This document shows, one piece after another, positions 45,406 to 55,370 of a DNA stretch of 64,000 bases. Position 1 is the stretch's first letter. Every line of letters begins with the position of its first letter. Origin of the DNA: Pollenia angustigena. Taxonomy: Eukaryota; Arthropoda; Insecta; Diptera; Polleniidae. Location: contig OV884058.1 of the NCBI GenBank assembly GCA_930367215.1, forward strand, positions 222,994,208 to 223,058,207. Direction: 5' to 3'. Made by a program: the position numbers and the translations under genes. The notes beneath the pieces were generated by a model. That model was not told the DNA's origin, did not search any database, and worked only from the letters and a program-made list of their open reading frames with translations.

Positions 45406-45530
45406 TATGTACAAAAAAGTTCCGTCAACATTAAAGATAACATAATTTTGACATTTACTGCAATATATGCCGCAATATTAATCTTTGGAATAGACGGGCA
45501 GTTAAACAGAGTCAAATCTTCTCGACGTCG

Positions 45531-47406
45531 CACATAGGGGTTTTTTGCCAATCTAGCCGGACATTAAGCAAAAAATTAAATTTAAGAAATGGAAAAATTT
45601 AAGTACGCAGCTCGACAGACAACAAAGTTCTGCATCGTATAGTGAATTTTCAAGTCTTTTGCTTGAGATTTGTTTTGGGACACTGTTTAAACCAGGAAAG
45701 TTGATTAAATTGCATGCGTGTTCATTGACTTTTTACTTTTTTTGGGAGGTTTACAATATATTTTTTTGTAGATAAACGAATAAAGATTTTACATTGATTT
45801 TTTTTCTGTGAAAGACTATATAAACAGCTAATTATGAAAATTTTTAGACAAATTTTATTAGAAGTTTTTATGATAAAAAATTAGTTCGAAATTAAAAAAA
45901 ACGATTTTTTTGTAAAAAAAAAAAAATTAAAAGGTTTTTGAAGGTGAAGCCCGCTGAGTTCTTAAAAATCTTATACATCCCGATAAAATTTGAAATCTTT
46001 ACTTTTAAATTAGAAAGAAAAAACGTTGCGCGTTGTTGCGCCATTTTTTTTATGATTTTTTGAAAATTTCACCTTTTTTTTGTTTTTGTCATCTTGTCCC
46101 TTTCGTCAGTCATAAAATGTTTTGGTTGTACGTAGATGTTTTTTATATAAATTATTACATCTAAGACTAATATTACCTGTGTAAAAATGGGATGTGCGAA
46201 ACAGTAAGTAACGGGGTTTAACCACCTGTGCGGCCGCTAAATGACGTTATTTTATGGAGCAAAATAAATGTACCTGTTTTGCATAACTTTCAAAATCATT
46301 AACAACAAAAATAATATATAATAAAAAATCAAATCTGGGCTTAAGGTACTTAGTTTTTTGGGGTTATAGCATAAAATTGTTATCAGAACCATTTTGAAGC
46401 TTTGATAGTAAAATGGTAAAAGTGTATAATACATGGCGCAACTGTAATGAGTGAGGCATTGTTGCCTATCGGGCTATTATCAGAAGAAGCGTCTGAGGCA
46501 CGAAATAAACATTTTCGGCTTTACAGGCAGAATTTTGCTAGAAAGTTTTGAAGGGTTAAGTGTAACAGAGATATTATAAATAGACTTTTGCGCAGTTCTG
46601 ACCCACTGATTACCAGTATAAGACCAACTCAAAAAAAAGAGTCATTACCCTTTACGAAAGAAGCAATTTCTTTTATGCTTCCAACTGTACTTGGCTCTGA
46701 AGAGAATTTAGATTCAGAAGAGGATTTTGAAGAAGCAGACGAAGAAGAACCATTGCACTCATCATCATCTTAGTGCAAAAGAGAAGTTATTTTAAATAAA
46801 ATTTATTTTCAGATAAATTAAATACTATAAAATACATAAAAGTCACATAAAATCTTAAAAATTAATATGTTTTGGAAATTAGCAAAAAAAAAATTTTTTT
46901 TTACAGGGTCGTTCCGGGGGAGGGGGGGCGGGGTTTGGAGGGATACCTCCCCCTACCCATAAAAGTTCAAAAATTTAATTTTTATAGTATTAAGGTGTTA
47001 GTTATCTATTTCTTTTAATATTTAAATTTTTTTTTAAATATTATTTTATGTAACCGCCCTCAAAAGCGGGCGGGGGCGAAAAGTGTAATTTTACGATCTC
47101 ATGGGTCTAATTTTAGGTCTTTAAACTTGCGCCGACGTTAAAAGTTGCATTTGCCAAACAAAAGTATGGGAAAACTTTAAAAAAAAATTGCATTTTTCAG
47201 AGGTTGGATTAGTTCTTCTAGGGGGAACCTTTTCCTCCTTGGTCTGATTTTATTTATTTTTGAGGTTTACCTGCCTATGACAATATCACATTTTTCTGCC
47301 AAGTTCTCTAGGGGTTCGATCTAGGGGCACTCAATAACTTTTAAGAGGCAATATAAGCTAAAACAAAAAGTAATGTCCGGCTAGATTGGCAAAAAACCCC
47401 TATGTG
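45531..47406 (+). mobile_element. Transib-like DNA transposon 2 (CACATAGGGG ends, CGTCG duplication)
   Basis: Inverted ends CACATAGGGGTTTTTTGCCA match for about 40 bases (to TCTAGCCGGACATTA). CGTCG flanks both sides (45526-45530, 47407-47411), the GC-rich 5-base target typical of Transib. The plus strand carries the same transposase C-terminal block as element 1. Confidence 0.85.
46420..46773 (+). pseudogene. Transib transposase C-terminus with in-frame TGA
   Basis: Frame reads IIHGATVMSEALLPIGLLSE, EASEARNKHFRLYRQNFARK, then TGA at 46549-46551 exactly where element 1 has Ser in RKISR, then CNRDIINRLLRSSDPLITSI and an acidic tail (DSEEDFEEADEEEP) ending in SSSS and stop. The SEEAxEARNKxxRxxR block includes the predicted third catalytic acid of the RAG1/Transib fold. 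Upstream catalytic parts are not readable, so it is a relic. Confidence 0.75.
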
Positions 47407-47411
47407 CGTCG

Positions 47412-48353
47412 ACTTAAAGCGCCGTAGAAAAAACCAAGTGACTGTCAATAATAATTGATTGCTGTAAAAACAATAATACAAATAGTGTTCCGTTGCCGTC
47501 GATTCTAACTTTCATAATAAGGGTAAAAGTTTTGTTAATTTTATGTGGGTTAAAGCCGACAATGAAAATGATATCAAATAAACTACATCTCGAAAATCAT
47601 GTTTCACGCTTAAAATTTTCAAAGGAAAATGTATAGTTAATGTTTATCAAACAAATGGAAAAATGTATTTTATAAATGTAACGAAACTTTACACATTTTA
47701 TTACCTTTCTTTGAATACTAAACGTTATTTTTAGAATTTATTGATAAATCTGAATACGCTGCCTTTCATTGAACAGATTTTGTAAAAAAAAAATTCAAAA
47801 ATTTAAGATAATTTATATTTCTAATCTGAACAAAACGATTTGTTTTCCAGTTTAATTGTGAAAATACCACGATTATTACAAAATTAGTCATTTTTCATAT
47901 TTATCGAAAGAAATTTTCATTATTTCATAATAAATTGATAAAAATAACTTAAATCCATGACTCATACAAATATGCTTAAGGGTTGTAAAACATTAACTAC
48001 TAGCACTTAATCCGTAGGGTGTTAAGCATAAAATTGCTCTTGATTAGTAACCCCTAAAATTCTCTTATTACCTGCTCGTGACATTGAATTTTTTGTTTTG
48101 CAAAATACTCTTAAATTTTGTACGATTCTAAAGCAAATTGAGTTTAATTGTTATCAGATTTAAAGTGGAAGTATCTAAAGCTTTTTCATAAAACAAATAA
48201 CATTCTACTAAAGTAACATGAAGCTCTACACAATATGCAGATACATTTTGAGTAACTCAGCGAAAAAAACAAAAAAACATGAAATCGAATAAAACATCAC
48301 ACGACAAGAAAAATTGATTTGAGTGGAAATAAAAAATTAAAAAAAAAAAATGG
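47412..48353. other. Upstream region of AcCoAS
   Basis: AT-rich, non-repetitive-looking sequence between Transib 2 and the promoter. It is the best candidate for proximal regulatory DNA of AcCoAS, but I recognise no specific site. Confidence 0.4.
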
Positions 48354-48390
48354 TATAAACATTTCGTGCAAACAGAGACATTCAGTTTGT
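48354..48390 (+). promoter_or_regulatory. AcCoAS: TATA + initiator core promoter of AcCoAS
   Basis: TATAAA at 48354-48359 and an initiator ATTCAGTTTG whose A is at 48384, exactly 30 bases from the first T of the TATA box, the canonical fly spacing. It predicts a 283-base 5' leader before the ATG at 48667. Confidence 0.75.
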
Positions 48391-48666
48391 AAAAGTTATT
48401 CAGTGGGTTAAGTAAGACGTTCTATAATAAATTCATAGCAAAAAATAAAAAAATATTTACTAAAGAAATAATAAAAAAAAAAAAAAAACGTTGAAAACCA
48501 AACAATAATTAAATAAGAAACAAATTTTAAAATTCCTTAAATACAAAATACAATCTTTGTTATGAACATTTAAAATTTATTTGTAAAACTACACTCCACT
48601 TAAGGAAAATTTATTAAAAAAAAAAAAAAAAAAAATTATTAAAAAAAATCCAAGTAATAGAAAAAA
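48384..48666 (+). other. AcCoAS: Predicted 5' leader of AcCoAS
   Basis: Unspliced by appearance, A-rich (several runs of 10-20 A). One upstream ATG at 48562 opens a three-codon uORF (Met-Asn-Ile, stop at 48571-48573), which could lower translation of the main frame. Confidence 0.5.
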
Positions 48667-48977
48667 ATGCCTTCGGAAAAATCGATTTATCATCCCAATC
48701 CGGCCATAAGCCAAAATGCTTACATATCCAGCATGGAAGAGTATAAAAAGTTCTATGAGGAATCTTTGGAAAATCCCGAGGAGTTCTGGTCTCGTGTGGC
48801 CAAACAGTTCCACTGGGAAACACCAGCCGAACCAAAGAAATTTTTGCAATACAATTTCGATATAACCAAAGGACCCATCTCCATCAAATGGATGGAAGGA
48901 GCCTCAACAAATATTTGCTACAACTTATTAGATCGTAATATTCGAAATGGCTTGGGAGATACAATAGCTTATTATTG
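48667..48977 (+). CDS. AcCoAS: Acetyl-CoA synthetase, first coding exon
   Basis: ATG in an A-rich context (GAAAAAAATG) opens MPSEKSIYHPNPAISQNAYI; 103 full codons end at a GTAAGT donor (48978) that splits a TGG. Acetyl-CoA synthetase (AMP-forming) activates acetate with ATP and CoA in the cytosol and nucleus. The N-terminal ACAS_N domain is clear: MEEYKKFYEESLENPEEFWS, AKQFHWETP and ISIKWMEGASTNICYNLLDR parallel the family pattern YxxxYxxSxxxPxxFW...W...(I)xW(F)xGGxLNxxYNCLDR. Notable: the family GG is GA here. The AMP-binding core and catalytic Lys lie in later exons, none of which I find downstream, so the first coding intron runs beyond 64000. The frames opposite this exon on the minus strand are shadows. 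Confidence 0.95.
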
Positions 48978-49851
48978 GTAAGTTTATAATTTTTCAAAAA
49001 TTTCTTATTAATCTTACTTTTATTTTCAATGACGTATGCAGCTTGTTCTGAAAAAGGACATGCTGCTTAAAGTGTTATTGATTTTTTTACTGCTCTTGTC
49101 ATTTGTATAAAAAAAAATATATTCAAATAATGTAAAAAAGAAATGAAAAATACTTGAGTTACGAAATCAAAAGTACAAGTTTACGTTTAGTATAGAGTTT
49201 AAATACTAAATAAGAACATAGTTTCTATGCATTTCGTGTTAAAGCCATTAACAACAACACCAGCAACAACAAAAACATATGTTTCTTGGAATTCGTTGTC
49301 ATTTGAACAATAAAAAAGAAATAACTAGAAGGTATATCATGATACGCGAAATTAAGGGACACTACTTTCTTTTCTAACAGAAAGATTTTATGCAGAGTCT
49401 TTTGCTAAAAAGGTGATATTTGTGAAAAGATACATACTTCAAGTAAGAAAATTCTTTTTTTTCGCTATAAAAAAAAATGTGTATTAATTGGCTGTTCATT
49501 AATTTCAAAAGGCGGATAGAAAATTGAAAAAAAAAAAAATGAAAACCACTCAGTTTTAAAAACATTTTCCATGTAAAATTCTATTCGAACGTTTTCGTTC
49601 GAAATTGTTGAACAGGCAGAGATTCTAAAGAACGGATTATTTTCATATGAAAACCTAATTTTCTACATAAAAAAAGTAAAAGTTGATTTCAATAAAAAAG
49701 TTTGTGATATAAATAAAAAAATTTAATTAAATTTGCATCAGTTAACAAATTAATTGCATCAATTAAACGTTTAATTAAATTTTTAATTAAAATAATTTTA
49801 TTTAATATAAATGCTATAATTGGTGAACAATTTTGGAGAATTTTTTTCTGT
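48978..49851 (+). other. AcCoAS: Start of AcCoAS intron 1
   Basis: Begins GTAAGTTTA. Mostly unique AT-rich sequence; enhancers could lie here but no motif is convincing. Confidence 0.6.
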
Positions 49852-49859
49852 GTAATGAA

Positions 49860-51030
49860 TAGGGAAGCGATTTCCATGCAAATCATGTTTTTTGTCGATA
49901 GTCTAAAATCGATGTCGACCAATTATCTTTCCGAATCATTAAATTTGCGTTAAAATGGCATCGATTTGTTTTTGCATGTTGTTGCATATTTTGGTGAAAA
50001 TGCATATTTTTGCATATTTTGGTTTTAAATGCATATTATAAAAAAAAATCTTCATAAAAAATTTGTTTTTTAAATCAATTAATAAATTCTTTGAGCTCTG
50101 CTTAAAATACAAGATTTCGACAAAAACTCCTTACATGGTTAAGGCTGCCAATTGTCCTAATACAATTTATCCAAAACTGTTACATGTTTTACTTGCATGG
50201 CACATGGGTTGCAATGAGTTGCAGAGGAAATTAGAAGCCAATTCGATCATTTGATTTATTGATTTCATACGGGAAAATATATTTCTAAATGCTCCTCACG
50301 AGCTGCAATTTTTAATGAAATGTATCTCTCACCATCGCAGCCAGTATAAGCAAGAAGGGGAACCTGGATAGATGCTTCAGAATTCTATTCAAAAAACTTT
50401 GAGCAATTTAAGAATGTTAAAGAAGAACTTGTTGCTACCGATGCTTATGCAAAAAAAAAAAAAGTAAAAGAAATATTAAATTTAAATAACATCATCGGAT
50501 GTTATCCAATTTAGTTATTGGTGATTGGCATTGATATGGCAGAACGTAAAATTAACATGTGGAAGGAAAAATAGCCCGACAAATTAAAAAAAAAAATCCA
50601 AAACGTGTTGCAAAAAAATACAGGATATTAAAAAAAATAAACAAATTAAAATTTTTTTTCTGATCTGGAATCAAATGTGGGATCTAAATTAGAAAATTAA
50701 TAGTCTCCAAATGAATTGGCATCCTTCAAGTATGCCTCAACTTCGGTTAACGTTGAGAGATCATTTGAACAGACAAAGGCTTACTTGATAATGTAAAAAA
50801 ATTATTATGGAATTATTTAAATTAAGTTTTAAAAAATATTATACCTTTGAATAACAATAGGATAAAAACAGCAATAGAATTTTTGATTTTGTTTTGTTTT
50901 AAATAAATAAAAAAAAACAAACCCTTTTTTTATTGAAAATGGTCAAGTTTTTAGTGCATATTTTGGAGTTTTTATTGCATATTTTATGAGCATATTTTCG
51001 ATTTTTTAGTGCATGAAAATCTCATCCCTA
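49860..51030 (+). mobile_element. hAT element with GTAATGAA duplication
   Basis: Ends TAGGGAAGCGATTTCCATGC and (inverted) TAGGGATGAGATTTTCATGC with identical 8-base flanks GTAATGAA (49852-49859, 51031-51038). Subterminal TTTTTGCATATTTTGG repeats at both sides. Carries a degenerate transposase. Confidence 0.9.
50081..50440 (+). pseudogene. hAT-type transposase fragment
   Basis: Reads TPYMVKAANCPNTIYPKLLH, AWHMGCNELQRKLEANSII, stop, then FIDFIRENIFLNAPHELQF and IDASEFYSKNFEQFKNVKEE. This parallels a hAT family block: APYMVKA..., YPKLIHVTCLAHGLHRVAE, F...APSR...F, TWL(D/E)A..YYA.NF. Several stops; relic of the central catalytic domain. Confidence 0.65.
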
Positions 51031-51189
51031 GTAATGAATATATACTTTTATAAAGAAATATAATTTTCTAGGAAAATATAATTTTCTAAAGAAAATATAA
51101 TTTTCTAAAGAAAATATAATTTTCTAAAGAAATATTATTTTCAAAAGAAAATATTATTTTTTAAGGCAAATATTTTTAATTAACAAGAT

Positions 51190-51340
51190 TTTGTTTGTCG
51201 TGCTTAATTCCCAATTATTATTCTCGATAAAAATACTGAAATTTATTGTTGATGGGATAAGCTATTCCTATGCGCATTTCTCTGGCTGCTTAGGCCAGAT
51301 CGTCAGGAAACTTCATCCAAAGATTTTAGGAAAACGAATT
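51190..51340. repeat. Fragment of hAT family shared with 23.7, 25.0 and 30.6 kb
   Basis: TTAATTCCCAATTATTATTC, AAATTTATTGTTGATGGGAT and GCTTAGGCCAGATCGTCAGG match those loci with scattered changes. Confidence 0.6.
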
Positions 51341-51599
51341 TTTCTAAAGAATTCTCAAGAAAAGATTCTAAAAAAGATAGTTTTCTAAGAAAAAATACTT
51401 TTCTAAAGAAAAAATACTTTTCTAAAAAAAAAAACATTTTTTTAAAGAAAATAAATTTTTTTGAGAAAATATGCTTTTATAAAATAAAAGATATTCAACG
51501 AGAAAAAGAAAAAAAACAAAAAAAATTTACTTGGACTTTAAGAAGAATACTTGTCTAAAAGTTTGAAAAAAACAGAAGAAAAAACATACATGCCAATTG

Positions 51600-51890
51600 A
51601 AATGGATAATTATTTGCAACAACAAATTTCGATTCACCAAGTGAAATACCCACTATTGACTGCCAGCCATCGCCAATGGCGGTGAAGCTAAATTGGCAAA
51701 CATTTCTGAAGAGATAGTGTGTGTGGTTACTATCGAATCATGCCAAATTAACCCGTCCGTGAGTTCGATCACTGGAGCACTCTTGAATGTAAAATTATCA
51801 ATAAATTTTAATTAACTTCATGTTGTAAAATTTCTTTCTTCACTCAAATAATTAAATCAAAATTAAGTTTGATGAAAAATTTAGATAAAA
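51600..51890 (+). mobile_element. Diverged tRNA-type SINE
   Basis: AATGGATAATTATTTGCAAC at the start, a degenerate B box GAGTTCGATCA near 51762, and the tail TTTTAATTAACTTCATGTTG, TTTCTTTCTTCA align with the SINEs at 8.1-9.1 kb. Much older than that pair. Confidence 0.6.
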
Positions 51891-52537
51891 ATTATTTTCT
51901 TTAAAAACTAATTTTTCTAAAGAAAAGATACTTTTCTAAAAAAAAGATACTTTTCTAACGAAAGATACTTTTCTAAAGAAAAGGTACGTTTCTAAAGAAA
52001 ACCCACTTTTCAAAAAAAAGATACTTTTCTAAAAAAATATACTTTTCTAGAAAAGATACTTTTCTAAAGAAAGATACTTTTCTAAAGAAAAGACACTTTT
52101 CTAAACAAATATACTTTTCTAAAAAAAGATGCTTTTTAAAAAAGCGACACTTTTTTAAAGAAAATTTACTTTTCTAAAAAAAAGATTCTAAAGAAAAATA
52201 CTTTTCTAAAGAAAAGATAATTTTCTAAAGAAAATACACTTTTCTAAAGAAAATTTACTTTTCTAAAAGAAGATACTTTTCTAAAAAAATATACTTCTCT
52301 AAACAAAGATACTTTTATAAAGAAAGGTACTTTTGTAAAGAAAAGATACTTTTCTAAAGAAAATATACTTTTCAAAAGAAAATACACTTTTCTAAAGAAA
52401 AGATATTTTATTCAACATTTTTTTAATTTTTCGAATTTATTCTATGAAGGAATAGAACTATTACAAAAAAGCTTTATAAAATACAAAACTGAAATTTAAC
52501 TCATAGAATAAATTCGAAAAATTAAAAAAATGTTGAA

Positions 52538-52668
52538 TCTTCTATCTTCTTCTTGGTATACTACACTTTTGAAAATAAAAATAAATATCTCTCTACTGAA
52601 GAACTATTAAAGGGAGATTCTTCAAAGTTGGCTAAAGCATTGTAGCGAAGCGCAACGGGTTAAGCTAG
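52538..52668 (+). mobile_element. 131-bp mini-Helitron with preserved empty site
   Basis: Begins TCTTCTATCTTC and ends GCGAAGCGCAACGGGTTAAG then CTAG, inserted between A (52537) and T (52669). The uninterrupted sequence TTGAATATAATATAAAG is present at about 13157. 5'-TC, 3'-CTAG and A/T target with no duplication are the defining Helitron features. Confidence 0.85.
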
Positions 52669-53330
52669 TATTATATAAAGTAACCTTCGGAAGGAAATAA
52701 TTCCCAGTTTCTATTTGAAAAGATATTTTTCTAAAAAAATATACTTTTCTAAAGAAAAGACACTTTTCTAAAAAAAAGATACTTTTCTAAAAAATATGCT
52801 TTTCTAAAGAATAGACACTTTTCGAAAGAAAATATACTTTTCTAAAAAAAGATACTTTTCTAAAAAACGATACTTTTCTAAAAAAGATACTTTTCTAAAA
52901 CAGGATACTTTTCTTAAGATACTTTTCTAAAAAAAAATTCTTTTCTTAAAAAAGATACTTTTCTAAAAAAAGATTCTTTTCAAAAGAAAGGGTTATTTTT
53001 TAAAGAAAATATAATTTTCTAAAAAAAGATACTTTTTTAAATATGGTACTTTTTCAAAAAAGATACTTCTCTAAAAAAAGATACTTTTCAGAAGAAAGGG
53101 TTATTTTTTAATGAAAATATACTTTTCCAAAAAATAATACTTTTCTAAATATGGTACTTTTAAAAAAAGATACTTTTCTAAAAATGGTACTTTTTTAAAA
53201 AAAGATACTTTTCTAAAAATATATATTTTTCTAGAAAAATAAACATTCATACAGAAAAGATACTTTTCTAAAGAAATAATTTTTTTTTTGGAAGAAAAGG
53301 AAGTTTTTATTATTTCCAAAGTCAAGATAT

Positions 53331-54721
53331 TTTTTTTTACTTTGTTTTTCGTTGCAAAATTGAATTATTCTTTGAATTTTTCGCTACTGTTTCAAACTTG
53401 TAAGTAATTCTTCTAACACCTTCTAAATAAATACATCACTTTAAAAAATTACTAGATTTCTTCGTGGGCAAGGTTGTGTATTAGAATATAAAGGATATTT
53501 TAAAGGGTCTCTTGAAACATGCGCAATAGAACATAATAAACATTTCAAAAATAATGGAAAGATAAGCGATACAAATGAAAAACAGGAACCGAGTTACAAA
53601 AATTTACATTATTTTTTCTTTTGTGAAAATCTTTCTTGTTTATTTTTAAGTAAAATTAATTCATGTTTAATATATGTTTTTAAAAGATCGTTGACTTTGG
53701 CGACGTTTCAACGCAACAATTTAAATTAATAAAACAAAAAATTAAGGAAATTGAATGAAAAGAAAGCAACGACTTTAGAGGCCCAAAAAATAATGCTAAA
53801 AAATAGATAAATAAGGAAGTCTTTCAATTTATTTAATATTATTTATAAAAAAAAAAACTTAATAAAATGAACACAAAAATTAAAAACAATACCAGGTCAT
53901 TATGTATTTTGAAAAATGTAGTTATACCTTAACCATTTTATTGCATTTTAGAAGTTCAATATCAGTAAAAACTCAACAAATACCATGGTATTGTTGTTTT
54001 TTTTCTATATTGTTGTAATGCAGTATTTTAAGCATTATTAAAATTTTACAACAAAATCAAATCATATAATTTCTATTAGTTAATTTTTGCAAATTATATT
54101 TCAAACTTATTTTGTTTTCGTCTTTATTGGTATTCAAATTTCAATAAATAATTTTACGTAGACACGAATTGTTTAATAAAACGATGGTTCACTCTATTTC
54201 AAAGTTCATTCAAATATTAATTATTTTTTTTCCGTATGAAAAACAAATAAAACAAAGAATGTGTTCATTCACATTCATAATATATTATTCAATATTTAGA
54301 CGGTTTTCATAAGAAATATTTACGCAAATTTTTTAAAAGAAAATATATACAAAAAAATTTCAAATGCGTCAATTTTTTTTTTTTTTTTCTTTTGTTAGGA
54401 CCAACACTCAGAGAATGAGCCCTTTTAATGCATTTTTGCATTGAGTTGAAACTAGGAAAATAGAATATGGGATGGAGGTCTTCGGGGTATTTGTTTTAAA
54501 AGAAATTAGAATTTGTATACATATGTACAAGATAAATTTATCTAAGGAAAGGATGATATTCTTATGGGTGAAAACACATCGAAGAAAACAATTGTTTCTT
54601 CTAAGGGAAAGATACCTTTTTAAGCAAGAGATACTCTCTTCAGATACACATATATACACTTTTAAGAATATATATAATTTTCTAAGGAAAATATACTTTT
54701 CTACAGGCCTTGGCACAAAGA
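53331..54721. other. AcCoAS intron sequence
   Basis: AT-rich, with isolated 19-mer units at 54560-54700. The two overlapping frames at 54408-54780 on opposite strands are products of that repeat. Confidence 0.4.
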
Positions 54722-55080
54722 ATCGTACTTCATACCATGGTGAAATAATACAGGTGGCAGCACTAACGCTACAAATATAACAAACATGAAAAATAAGTCT
54801 CCGTATACGTCAAAAATTATTTGAAACAAAAATCAAAACATGTCGCTGAACGTAATGAAATAAATAAATTGTTTACCAATTTTTACTTAATTATGGTCAA
54901 TATCTTATTTATTTTTAATTAAAATTATCAAAAACTTTAATAAAATGCACTAATTACAACACAAAAAGTAGACTTTTTGTAAACATAAACAAAACTTTGA
55001 CATAAGACTAGACAAACAATATTAGAGCAAAAAAAATCGCCATCTGGCGTAGTAGTACCACCTGTTTATTTCATCATGCC
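54722..55080. mobile_element. Inverted-repeat element (GATGAAATAAACAGGTGG)
   Basis: CATGGTGAAATAATACAGGTGGC and the complement of 55045-55080 (CCACCTGTTTATTTCATCATG) are inverted over about 35 bases, including GTAGTAGTACC-type sequence. No target duplication found. Confidence 0.5.
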
Positions 55081-55370
55081 TTAAACGTCGCCTTTTTAAA
55101 CTGATATAGCGTCACAACGAAGGAGGGGCACACAATCATTACTTTGATGACGGATATTTAATCAGCTGTTTTAGAAACAAAATTAACTTGAAAAATACAC
55201 GCATTTTCAATGAATTTTGTTGATATATTGAAGTTTTTTTAATAAGTTTTAATTTTGTTTTATAAAGCTAGGACGTGTCTTGGTGTTAATCAAATATTTT
55301 GCGCCAGGCCGCTATAACAAATTTAGACAATATGTTTGTTCTCCATTTTATTTATTTAACTTTAGCTTAT

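Larger units (their letters stand above)
51050..53330. repeat. 19-bp minisatellite, unit TTTTCTAAAGAAAAGATAC
   Basis: A diverged array of units close to 19 bases, each with the 14-base palindrome TTTTCTAAAGAAAA. Interrupted by a hAT-type fragment (51190-51340), a SINE relic (51600-51890) and a segment at about 52400-52715. Solo units continue at 54560-54700, 62885-62960 and 63210-63330, so later insertions (59582-62877) have split a once longer array. Confidence 0.85.

Noticed and set aside
48589..48849. Minus-strand frames opposite the AcCoAS exon
   Set aside because: Shadows of the coding exon; runs of Phe come from the A-rich leader read backwards.
53101..53325. Minus-strand frame with repeated FLEKYLF
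   Set aside because: A product of the 19-mer minisatellite.
52000..53330. Heat-shock elements in the 19-mer array
   Set aside because: Heat-shock elements need GAA/TTC pentamers at fixed 2-base spacing; the palindrome has 4 bases between TTC and GAA.
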